In this document: positions 1 through 6,034 of the stretch, piece by piece
How the letters are laid out: every line of letters starts with the position of its first letter
Position numbering within the stretch: position 1 is the stretch's first letter
Assembly (NCBI GenBank): GCA_003157675.1
Contig: PMKG01000068.1
Location: 1 to 7,035, forward strand
Direction of reading: 5' to 3'
DNA from: Acidobacteriota bacterium
GTDB taxonomy: Bacteria; Acidobacteriota; Vicinamibacteria; Vicinamibacterales; Fen-181
DNA: 7,035 bases
Notes under the pieces: generated by a model
The model's input: the letters and a program-made list of their open reading frames with translations, nothing else
Told to the model about the DNA's origin: nothing
Database searches by the model: none
Position numbers and translations under genes: made by a program

Positions 1-1877
1 GCGCAGCGGTGCATGCGCCAGAACAGCGCGCCGATCTTCTTCTGCGGCGTGTCGTGGAAGCCGAGGTCGTACATCAGCAGTTCCCAGTAGAGCGGCCATC
101 CCTCGACGTAGAACGGGCTGCCGCCGCCCAGGCTCGGCCGGTACCCCGCCATGCGCGCGCCGATGTAACCCACCAGGTTGTGCCCCGGGATCATCTCGTG
201 GAACGCCGTGGCGTGCGAGAACGGCGTGTTGTTGCCGCGCATGCTCTGGACCCTCGCGTCGTAGTCCATCGTGTCGGTCGGGTACGACACGCTGATCTCC
301 GTCCCGCCCGTGAAGAAGGGGTTCACGAGCTGGCGCTCGGGCGTCATCATGATCATGTGCAGTGATTCGGCTGCGACGGCGGGCACCGTCAGCATGTCGC
401 GCGTGCGGAGGTAGTCCACCGCCTCGAACATCAGGTCGCGGATGACGCCGACCTGGCCGCCCGGCGGAGGATGGATCCCCTTCATCTTCTCTAGCGCGGC
501 CTTCCAGTCGTCGCCGAGGCCCAGCTCGCGCGACGCCTTCTTCATCTCGGCCTCGCACCACGCGAACTCCTTGTCGCCGATCGCGATCAGCTCCTCGGGC
601 GTGTAGGGAATGAGCTCGTCCTGGAGGTCGAAGATGAGGCCCTGGCGGCCGCGCGCCTTCCCGGGGATGCCGGAGGCGTCGGCCTTGCGCGGCGGATTGT
701 CGGCGAGCGTAACGCCGATGCGCGCGATCTGCTGCTCGGCGATCTTCTTGATGTAGAGGTAGTCGACCTGCGCGTTGCGCGAGAGCTTGTCGAAATCGAG
801 CGTGCGCAGCGCCTTCAGCCAGGCCTCGTAGAAGGCGCGGTCGCGGGGCGTGCCGGCCGGGGCCGCGTCCGCGCCACGCACCGTCCGCACGGGCCCGCGG
901 AACCGCTGGACGATGTCGGTCATCTCGTCCTGGGGGAGGGCGATGAGCTCCTTCAGGTCCGGCACCGACGCGTACTTCGGCGCAGGCGCGGGGGCGATCG
1001 CGCGGCGGGCGACAGGTGCCGCGCTGGCCGGCCAGGCATTGGCGTCGGCGGTCTTGTCCTTGAGGAACGCGGCGTAAGCCTGCAGCGCGGCGTCTGCCTT
1101 CTTGAAGGGGAGGCCGTTCCACCACGTGAACAGCGGGTCGTAACCGTTGTAGAACGCAAACCACTCAGAGAGGGCGGCGCGGAGCTGATCGACCGCTGCC
1201 GGCCCGCGAAGCGCGAGGCTCCTCGGGACGCGCAGGGTCTCGGGCGACGCGTTCGAGGAGGAGAGCCCCGCCTCGACGCGCGCGTGGGCGTCGGCGACCG
1301 CTTTTGTCACCGCCGTGAGCGTGCCCGCGGCCTTCTCCGGGTCGATGTTGTCGAGACGGATGCGCGCCTCGGCGAGGTCCACGATCGCGGGGGCGAACGG
1401 AACGAGAGGCGAGATCTCGGACAGCGCCGTCGTGTCGGCGTCGAGCTGTTTCAGGTTCGACAGGACCGTGCCCTTGAGCGTTTCGAGATCGGATTTGCCG
1501 GCCGGCGAGAGTGAGGAGGCGTCGAGCGCGTTGAGCGCGGCGAGCCAGTCCTGGTCGAAGCGCTCGAGCCGCGCGATGCGGCCGGGTGAGAGCGGCTCGG
1601 GAGGCGTAGCCGGGGCGCCACCGCCACCGCCGCGGGCGCCGCGCATGCGCATGCCGCCGAGGTAGTTGCCGGTCAGGGTGCCGCGGTCGAGCGTGTAGCG
1701 CGCCGTGACGAGGCGCATCTCGCTCTGCCGCGGCGAGAGCAGCGGCCGGAGGTCCTTCGGTGGGGTCTGATCGATCGCGGCGGCCGGCGCGGGCGGGGCC
1801 TGCGCGTCCAGCGAGGCCATCAGGACGCCGAACGACAGGGCCAGTGTCAGGACGCGACGAAGCAGCCGATGCGACAT
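1..1877 (-). CDS. Exported DUF885-family (zinc-metallopeptidase-like) protein, C-terminus beyond window
   Basis: The first 625 residues are visible and the C-terminus runs off the window start. The N-terminus is a signal peptide: Arg-rich start (MSHRLLRR), hydrophobic stretch to about residue 22, cleavage probably near DAQA (24-27), so the protein is exported. A Gly-rich linker lies at 80-92. The family hallmark is HEMIPGH (residues 560-566; His560, Glu561, His566), followed by EGWPLYWE (592-599; Glu592), which match the conserved HExxPGH and EGW motifs of DUF885. The family is regarded as gluzincin-like and these residues are presumed zinc ligands; the substrate is unknown, with peptides or dipeptides likely. 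The residue after PGH is Asn rather than the frequent His. The metal motif lies farther from the N-terminus than in ordinary DUF885 proteins of about 600 residues, so this is a long form of perhaps 750-850 residues. The start is supported by GGAG (plus-strand CTCC 1888-1891) 10 nt upstream and by the signal peptide. It diverges from the CocE-type gene. Confidence 0.9.
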   Translation of the reverse strand, partial: MSHRLLRRVLTLALSFGVLMASLDAQAPPAPAAAIDQTPPKDLRPLLSPRQSEMRLVTARYTLDRGTLTGNYLGGMRMRGARGGGGGAPATPPEPLSPGRIARLERFDQDWLAALNALDASSLSPAGKSDLETLKGTVLSNLKQLDADTTALSEISPLVPFAPAIVDLAEARIRLDNIDPEKAAGTLTAVTKAVADAHARVEAGLSSSNASPETLRVPRSLALRGPAAVDQLRAALSEWFAFYNGYDPLFTWWNGLPFKKADAALQAYAAFLKDKTADANAWPASAAPVARRAIAPAPAPKYASVPDLKELIALPQDEMTDIVQRFRGPVRTVRGADAAPAGTPRDRAFYEAWLKALRTLDFDKLSRNAQVDYLYIKKIAEQQIARIGVTLADNPPRKADASGIPGKARGRQGLIFDLQDELIPYTPEELIAIGDKEFAWCEAEMKKASRELGLGDDWKAALEKMKGIHPPPGGQVGVIRDLMFEAVDYLRTRDMLTVPAVAAESLHMIMMTPERQLVNPFFTGGTEISVSYPTDTMDYDARVQSMRGNNTPFSHATAFHEMIPGHNLVGYIGARMAGYRPSLGGGSPFYVEGWPLYWELLMYDLGFHDTPQKKIGALFWRMHRC

Positions 1878-1903
1878 GGATCGGGATCTCCGGAGGCCCG
1901 TGA

Positions 1904-1933
1904 ACCATATCAATCGGATCTGACGCTGGTCAA
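1904..1933 (-). promoter_or_regulatory. Candidate sigma70-type promoter for the DUF885 gene
   Basis: On the minus strand, TTGACC (plus 1928-1933) resembles a -35 box at 5 of 6 positions. It is followed after 18 nt by TATGGT (plus 1904-1909), 4 of 6 to the -10 consensus. Transcription would begin near 1897, giving a short leader of about 20 nt that contains the GGAG ribosome site. The -35 box directly abuts the heptamer array at 1935-1969. Inferred from motif and spacing only. Confidence 0.4.
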
Positions 1934-1934
1934 G

Positions 1935-1969
1935 GGCTGAAGGCTGACGGCCGACGGCTGACGGCCGGC
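1935..1969 (+). repeat. Intergenic heptamer array 1 (GGCTGAC-type, 5 units)
   Basis: Five consecutive 7-bp units are visible: GGCTGAA, GGCTGAC, GGCCGAC, GGCTGAC, GGCCGGC. The period is exactly 7 with fixed GGC(T/C) followed by a variable three-base tail. It lies in the gap between the two divergent genes, directly behind the putative -35 box of the DUF885 gene. The same kind of array occurs at 4267-4339 and 6733-6804, so this is a dispersed family rather than a chance run. Function unknown. Confidence 0.8.
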
Positions 1970-2057
1970 GAGGACGCCGGTTCCACCGTTTCGGTAGTGC
2001 GGGCGTCCCCGCCTCCGCCCCGCCCTGGTCCCAAGGGCGATGGCGGCGCTTCGGCGG

Positions 2058-2084
2058 GTCCGCCGTAGCCGGGCGAAGGCGGAC
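2058..2084. repeat. Short palindrome (7-bp stem), REP-like
   Basis: GTCCGCC (2058-2064) and GGCGGAC (2078-2084) form a perfect 7-bp inverted repeat around a 13-nt loop; a nested CTTCG/CGAAG pair (2049-2053 and 2073-2077) offers an alternative fold. It lies just upstream of the candidate -10 box of the CocE-type gene. There is no following T-run, so it is not a typical terminator. It could be a small repetitive extragenic palindrome or an operator; the sequence alone does not decide. Confidence 0.4.
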
Positions 2085-2097
2085 TGGCCCGCGGCGC

Positions 2098-2103
2098 TAC
2101 AAT
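2098..2103 (+). promoter_or_regulatory. Candidate -10 box for the CocE-type lipoprotein gene
   Basis: TACAAT matches TATAAT at 5 of 6 positions and stands out in very GC-rich surroundings. No good TTGACA-like hexamer is present 16-18 nt upstream, where the palindrome 2058-2084 lies instead. If used, transcription would start near 2110, leaving a leader of about 40 nt before the ATG at 2151. This also argues that the in-frame ATG at 2040 is not the start. Confidence 0.4.
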
Positions 2104-2150
2104 ACGCCATCGGGCGCCGTCGATGCGCCGCACGCAACGCGGAGCAGTTC

Positions 2151-4262
2151 ATGAAGAAAACGCCGGTCCTGGTCTGTGGGATGGTCCGGGTATGGGTGGT
2201 GGCGGCGGCCGTCCTGACCACGGTCGCACTGGCCTCCGGGTGTGGGCCATCGTCACCAGGCGTCGGCGGACCCGAAGCCTCGAGTGAACATGTCAGCGCC
2301 CACCTGCGCTACTCGGGATACACCAGCGTGGATTACAAGGACTTCAGCAAGCAGTCCACGTTCGTCGCCATGCGGGACGGGATTAGACTGGCCGTGGACG
2401 TGTTCCTGCCGGCGAACGGACTGCGGTCCGGCGCGTTTCCCACGATCTTCATCTTCACGCCCTACGGCCGTTCGCACATCCACCCGCAGATGAAGTGGAC
2501 CGAGAGGATTGCGCTTCGGGCGTCCAGGGGAATCTGGGGACCCGTCTTCGACTACTCGCTGAAGTACGACGTCCGGCTATTCCTCTCCCACGGATACGCC
2601 GTGGTTGCCGCTGACATGCGCGGCACCGGCGCCTCGTTCGGAACCCAGTTCCCGTTTACGCCCATCCTCGCCGACGATGGGAAGGCGATGGTCGACTGGA
2701 TCGCGTCCCAGCCCTGGTCGAACGGGCGGGTCGGGATGACGGGGCAGTCGTATCTCGGCTGGATCCAGCTGATGGTCGCGGCGAGACGCCCGAAGTCGCT
2801 CGTCTGCATCATGCCCGAGATGATCGCGTTCGAGGGCTTCACCGAAGGCGTGCGCCCTGGCGGCATCGACGCCATCGCCTGGATCGAGCGGTACAGCCGC
2901 TACCTCCAGGATCTCAACCTGAACCGCTTCGCCGCCGACGGCTCGCTGCTGCCAACGACCCCGGTCGCCGACGAGGATGGAGACGGGGACCTGGTCGATG
3001 AGATCCCGTTGATGAAGGACGGCTCGTTCCTCAACGACGGACCGCCTCGTTACGCCGACGGGAAAACGCACCGCAATCTCTACTACGAAGCGACCCGCGA
3101 GCACATGACCGATGTGCTCTTCAACAGCTTCGCTCGAAAGACGGCGCCGTATTTCGACAGCGTTAGCACGGGCGCGGCGGGCGGCGTCCGATTCGTGGAC
3201 GGCAGCCCCGGTTACGACCTTCCCGAGATCATCGCGTCCGGGATTCCGGTGTACAACGTCGGCGGCTGGTTCGACGGGTTCACCAAGGGGACGACGAAGC
3301 TCTACGCGACCATGCAGGGGAAGACGGCAGCCCGGCTCAGCATCGCGCCGCGGTTCCACTTCTCGCCCTTCATCACCCAGCCGTACGTCGACTACCTCCA
3401 CTACGACGGCGATTACGCGAAACAGATTTCCGCCGAGCGCCTGCGCTTCTTCGACTTCTACCTGAAGGGCATCCGGAACGGTTTCGACGCCGAACCGCCC
3501 GTCAACATCTACGTCGTCAACGCCGGTTGGCGCGCCGAGCACGAATGGCCGCTGACGCGTCAGGTGGTGACGCCCTTCTACATGTCGTCCGGCAACCTAT
3601 CGCCGTCGCCAGGAGACGACGGCGCGGACAGCTACGAGGTGGATTTCACGCAGCGCTCGAGCTACGGAAAGAACCAGGCCAATCGCTGGCTGATGATGTC
3701 CACGCCGGACGCGCTGATGGACCGGACGCTGTCGGACAAGCGATGCCTGATCTACCAGACGCCGGTCCTGGACCGGGACATGGAGGTGACGGGTCATCCC
3801 GTCGCAGATATCTGGGTGGCCTCCGACCGGGCCGACGGCGACTTCTTCGTCTATCTCACCGACGTGGACGAATCGGGGCGGTCGCTTTACGTGACCGAGG
3901 GCCAGCTTCGCGCGGGATGGGCGAAGACGTATCCCGGCGACGACCAGGTGCTCGGGAAGCTCCACGTCCGACCGGACCTGCCGTGGCACGGCTACCAGGA
4001 GAGCGAGTACGTGCGGAATCTCCTGGCCGACGGCAAGGTCGTCGAGCTGCGGTTCGACCTGATGCCGACCGCGTGGTCGTTCAGGAAAGGGCACCGGCTT
4101 CGGATCGCGGTCGCCGGCGCCGACGCCGGGAACTTCGAGATGAATCCCTACTTGTGTTCCGGGAACCGGCCGGGAGATTGTCCGAGGACGACGATCTCCA
4201 TCAAGCACACGAGGGCGTGGCCGTCGCGGGTCGAGCTGCCGGTGATCCCATCGACGCGGTAG
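2151..4262 (+). CDS. CocE/NonD (S15-type) alpha/beta hydrolase, putative lipoprotein
   Basis: A 703-residue serine hydrolase of the CocE/NonD (X-Pro dipeptidyl-peptidase) family. It opens with a lipoprotein-type signal (MKKTP, hydrophobic core 13-28, LASGC with Cys31), so it is probably membrane-anchored in the periplasm or outer membrane. TPYGR (104-108) supplies the Tyr that in CocE helps form the oxyanion hole. The nucleophile is Ser200 in GQSYLG, the acid Asp375 in GGWFDGF and the base His403 in APRFH. The Asp-His distance of 28 residues equals that of cocaine esterase (D259, H287). The region after about 480 (NAGWR...WPLTR onward) is the beta jelly-roll C-terminal domain. Likely substrates are esters, amides or X-Pro peptides; specificity cannot be read. 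The start is chosen from GGAG (2141-2144) 6 nt upstream and the signal peptide; the ATG at 2040 would add 37 Arg-rich residues before it. An acidic DxDxDG loop sits at 274-284. Confidence 0.93.
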   Translation: MKKTPVLVCGMVRVWVVAAAVLTTVALASGCGPSSPGVGGPEASSEHVSAHLRYSGYTSVDYKDFSKQSTFVAMRDGIRLAVDVFLPANGLRSGAFPTIFIFTPYGRSHIHPQMKWTERIALRASRGIWGPVFDYSLKYDVRLFLSHGYAVVAADMRGTGASFGTQFPFTPILADDGKAMVDWIASQPWSNGRVGMTGQSYLGWIQLMVAARRPKSLVCIMPEMIAFEGFTEGVRPGGIDAIAWIERYSRYLQDLNLNRFAADGSLLPTTPVADEDGDGDLVDEIPLMKDGSFLNDGPPRYADGKTHRNLYYEATREHMTDVLFNSFARKTAPYFDSVSTGAAGGVRFVDGSPGYDLPEIIASGIPVYNVGGWFDGFTKGTTKLYATMQGKTAARLSIAPRFHFSPFITQPYVDYLHYDGDYAKQISAERLRFFDFYLKGIRNGFDAEPPVNIYVVNAGWRAEHEWPLTRQVVTPFYMSSGNLSPSPGDDGADSYEVDFTQRSSYGKNQANRWLMMSTPDALMDRTLSDKRCLIYQTPVLDRDMEVTGHPVADIWVASDRADGDFFVYLTDVDESGRSLYVTEGQLRAGWAKTYPGDDQVLGKLHVRPDLPWHGYQESEYVRNLLADGKVVELRFDLMPTAWSFRKGHRLRIAVAGADAGNFEMNPYLCSGNRPGDCPRTTISIKHTRAWPSRVELPVIPSTR

Positions 4263-4266
4263 TTTC

Positions 4267-4339
4267 GGCTAACGGCTAATGGCTGACGGCCGAGGGCCAG
4301 GTCAGGCTTCGGCCTTCAGGCTACGGGCTACGGGCCGGG
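4267..4339 (+). repeat. Intergenic heptamer array 2 (about 10 units)
   Basis: Units read GGCTAAC, GGCTAAT, GGCTGAC, GGCCGAG, GGCCAGG, then a slightly irregular middle (including GGCTTC and GGCCTTCA), then GGCTACG, GGCTACG, GGCCGGG. It begins 5 bases after the stop codon of the CocE-type gene and ends just before the methyltransferase relic. One AGGC-TTCG-GCCT mini-hairpin (4304-4315) is embedded, but there is no T-run, so I do not call it a terminator. Same family as arrays 1 and 3. Confidence 0.8.
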
Positions 4340-4343
4340 GCAC

Positions 4344-4434
4344 GCGTTCATCGGTCGGTGGGCGGAGTTTCCACGCGACCGCCACGCCGACCGAGGCGGC
4401 CTGGTGACCACCGGGCCGTATCGCTTCATTCGTC
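4344..4434 (+). pseudogene. Relic of an isoprenylcysteine/phospholipid methyltransferase (ICMT family) gene
   Basis: Reading the frame from 4344 gives about 30 residues containing IGRW near the start and GLVTTGPYRFIR at the end. The latter is the signature of integral-membrane methyltransferases of the ICMT/PEMT type, normally followed by HPxYxG. Here the next residues are QASKPNS and a stop at 4464-4466, so the match ends abruptly at about 4434. There is no start codon or ribosome site and the front of the gene is absent, replaced by the heptamer array. I read this as a stump of a gene deleted on both sides. The motif is strong but short, so chance resemblance is not excluded. Confidence 0.55.
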
Positions 4435-4462
4435 AAGCGTCGAAGCCGAACTCTACTCAGAA

Positions 4463-5884
4463 CTAGTTTCTCCTCCACAATCCCGCGATCAGTACTGCCA
4501 TTCCCAAGACATTCAGCCAGCCGAACCAGTCGCCGTACTCGGCGTAGAACGTCGCGTCATGGTGGACGGGGACTCTCGCGAGCAGGGAGGCGAAGGGAGC
4601 GGAGGCGCTGGAGGATTCGGCGAGGACGCGGCCGCGGTCGTCGGTAATGGTGAGGAGGCCGTTCTTGGCGGTGCGGGCGATGCTGAATCCGCTTTCGACG
4701 CCGCGGAGGATGGCCATGCGATCGTGGAGCCAGGCGTCGACGTCGAAGTCCCAGGCGGGGACGAGGAGGAGGCCGATGCCGTCGTTGTCGTACTGACGGC
4801 TGAGTTCGGGGAAGTCCATGTCCTTGCAGATGGCGACGCCCCATTTTCCGGAGGGCTGATCGAAGACGAGGCGCGTGGTGCCGACCAGCATGTCGGACTC
4901 GAAGGGTGGGAGCATGTGGTGCTTTTCGTAGGTGAGCGGCGCGCTGGCGGCCGGGAGGTAGAGGCGCGCTTCGTTGAGGAGCGTATCGGGGGTCTTGCGG
5001 ATGACGCCGATGAGGATGGGGACCTGCGTGCTGTCGGCGGTGTGCTGGTAGAGGCTGTCAATGTCCTCGGTGAGTGGTGAGAGGACGGCGGCGAGTGTTT
5101 CGGGCGTCATGACGACTTGCGCACCGCGAGTGACGAGTTCGTTGACGTGATCGAGGTACTCACGGAGCAGGCGGCCGTGGGCTTTCGGACTTTCGGGGTT
5201 GTCGTTGCCCTGATAGTCCGAAGAGAGAAGGCCAGCTTCTATAGCGTGATCGTACGAGGGGCCGGAGTGGAGGCGCCACTCGCCGAATCCAATCACGATG
5301 AGTGCGCAGGCGAGGACGCCGGCAGCGAAGCGTGCACGATGCGGAGCATCGAGAGTGAGAAGGGCAAGTACGGCGGCGAAGAAGACGAGGCAGAAGTCGA
5401 TGCCCCAGATGCCGAACACGGGTGCAAGTTGAAGGATGGGGAGGAAGTCGAGTCGGGTGTAGGCGATGTTGCCGAAGGTGCCGTGGATGGAGGCGAGGTT
5501 GTTGAGGAATTCGCAGGTGACCCAGACGGCGGGAAGAGTGAGGGCGGCGCGCCACAATGCGCCGCGGCGGGTGTAGACGCCATTGAGGAGGACGGCGAGT
5601 CCGAAGAGGAGTGCGGGGATGATGATGACGCCGGTGATTGCGCCGGCGGGGACGCCGACTGTGCGGAGGTACGACCACTGGTTGACGCCGCCGATGGCCC
5701 ACGCGAAGGCGGCGACGGCGAAGGCGGGCCAGGCGCGGAGGCGCGGCGCGACGATGAGGACTGGGAGCATGGCGATCCACATGAGCCACCAGTGCGGGTG
5801 GATGCCGGAGCCGTAGAAGAGCATGAGGGCGGAGGCGGCGCTCGCGGCGGGGGCGAGGAGTACGCGGCTACGCTTTGAGTCCAT
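4463..5884 (-). CDS. Apolipoprotein N-acyltransferase-like protein (membrane domain plus nitrilase domain)
   Basis: A 473-residue protein with the architecture of Lnt, which transfers a third acyl chain to the N-terminal Cys of lipoproteins at the periplasmic face of the inner membrane. Hydrophobic segments fill about 8-200. Lnt-like landmarks include GNIAYT (138-143), LQLAPVFGIWGIDF (151-164) and the C-terminal FYAEYGDWF (446-454) leading into a last membrane segment. The nitrilase domain spans about 210-440 with the triad Glu262 (TPET), Lys321 (YEKHH) and Cys353 (AICKD). Glu329 sits 8 residues after the Lys, as E343 does after K335 in E. coli Lnt. The active-site motif is C-K-D rather than the C-Y-E of E. 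coli Lnt, so it may be a divergent Lnt or a related acyltransferase; I withhold the symbol lnt. GGAG (plus CTCC 5893-5896) lies 8 nt before the ATG. Leu codons are about 51 CTC to 5 CTG, unlike the neighbouring genes. It converges on the CocE-type gene and follows a gene tail by 33 nt. Confidence 0.88.
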   Translation of the reverse strand: MDSKRSRVLLAPAASAASALMLFYGSGIHPHWWLMWIAMLPVLIVAPRLRAWPAFAVAAFAWAIGGVNQWSYLRTVGVPAGAITGVIIIPALLFGLAVLLNGVYTRRGALWRAALTLPAVWVTCEFLNNLASIHGTFGNIAYTRLDFLPILQLAPVFGIWGIDFCLVFFAAVLALLTLDAPHRARFAAGVLACALIVIGFGEWRLHSGPSYDHAIEAGLLSSDYQGNDNPESPKAHGRLLREYLDHVNELVTRGAQVVMTPETLAAVLSPLTEDIDSLYQHTADSTQVPILIGVIRKTPDTLLNEARLYLPAASAPLTYEKHHMLPPFESDMLVGTTRLVFDQPSGKWGVAICKDMDFPELSRQYDNDGIGLLLVPAWDFDVDAWLHDRMAILRGVESGFSIARTAKNGLLTITDDRGRVLAESSSASAPFASLLARVPVHHDATFYAEYGDWFGWLNVLGMAVLIAGLWRRN

Positions 5885-5917
5885 GGAAGAGTCTCCAGAG
5901 GGCGCGCCGGCCGCCTT

Positions 5918-6034
5918 TCAGTAGAAGGCGCCCCTCGCGGCGATCGGCCAGGTTTCCTCCACGCGGCCTCCACGCACCGCGACGACCCAGTCGTGCATGT
6001 TCACCGTCGGACCGCGTGGCACAGGATGGTCTTC
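5918..6034 (-). pseudogene. 3' stump of an unidentified gene upstream of the lnt-like gene
   Basis: On the minus strand an open frame ends at TGA (5920-5918), 33 nt before the lnt-like start. Its last ~38 codons read like a real protein end: EDHPVPRGPTV, then MHDWVVAVRGGRVEETW, then PIAARGAFY. Farther upstream the same frame is simply antisense to the TPR gene, and protein-like character stops at about 6034. The original gene, probably co-transcribed with the lnt-like gene, appears to have lost its front here. I do not recognise the family. An alternative is that this is only fortuitous coding-like sequence in the leader of the TPR gene. Confidence 0.45.

Noticed and set aside
1165..1908. 247-residue minus-strand open frame overlapping the DUF885 gene in another frame
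   Set aside because: Arg/Ala/Pro-rich out-of-frame translation of a GC-rich gene; the DUF885 frame carries the signal peptide and motifs.
2040..2150. Upstream in-frame ATG at 2040 for the CocE-type gene
   Set aside because: It would place 37 Arg-rich residues before a perfect lipoprotein signal. The ATG at 2151 has GGAG 6 nt upstream, and the -10-like box at 2098 lies between the two.
2577..3542. 321-residue minus-strand open frame inside the CocE-type gene
   Set aside because: It is antisense to a gene with clear catalytic motifs, its composition is Val/Glu/Arg-heavy and no family is recognisable.
4304..4315. AGGC-TTCG-GCCT hairpin as a terminator for the CocE-type gene
   Set aside because: The stem is only 4 bp, no T-run follows, and it is part of the heptamer array, where such matches arise easily.
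4423..4446. GCTTC/GAAGC inverted repeat as a terminator of the lnt-like gene
   Set aside because: A 5-bp stem with a 14-nt loop and no T-run; it also overlaps the methyltransferase relic.
4358..5878. Two long plus-strand open frames (4358-5080 and 5117-5878) rich in Glu, Gly and Val
   Set aside because: They lie antisense to the lnt-like gene and arise from its C-ending codon bias, which removes stops on the other strand. Their proteins are low-complexity and have no recognisable domain.
2151..5884. Functional pairing of the CocE-type lipoprotein with the lnt-like acyltransferase
   Set aside because: They are convergent, separated by a relic and an array, and differ in codon use. Lnt acts on all lipoproteins, so adjacency alone is not evidence of a dedicated pair.
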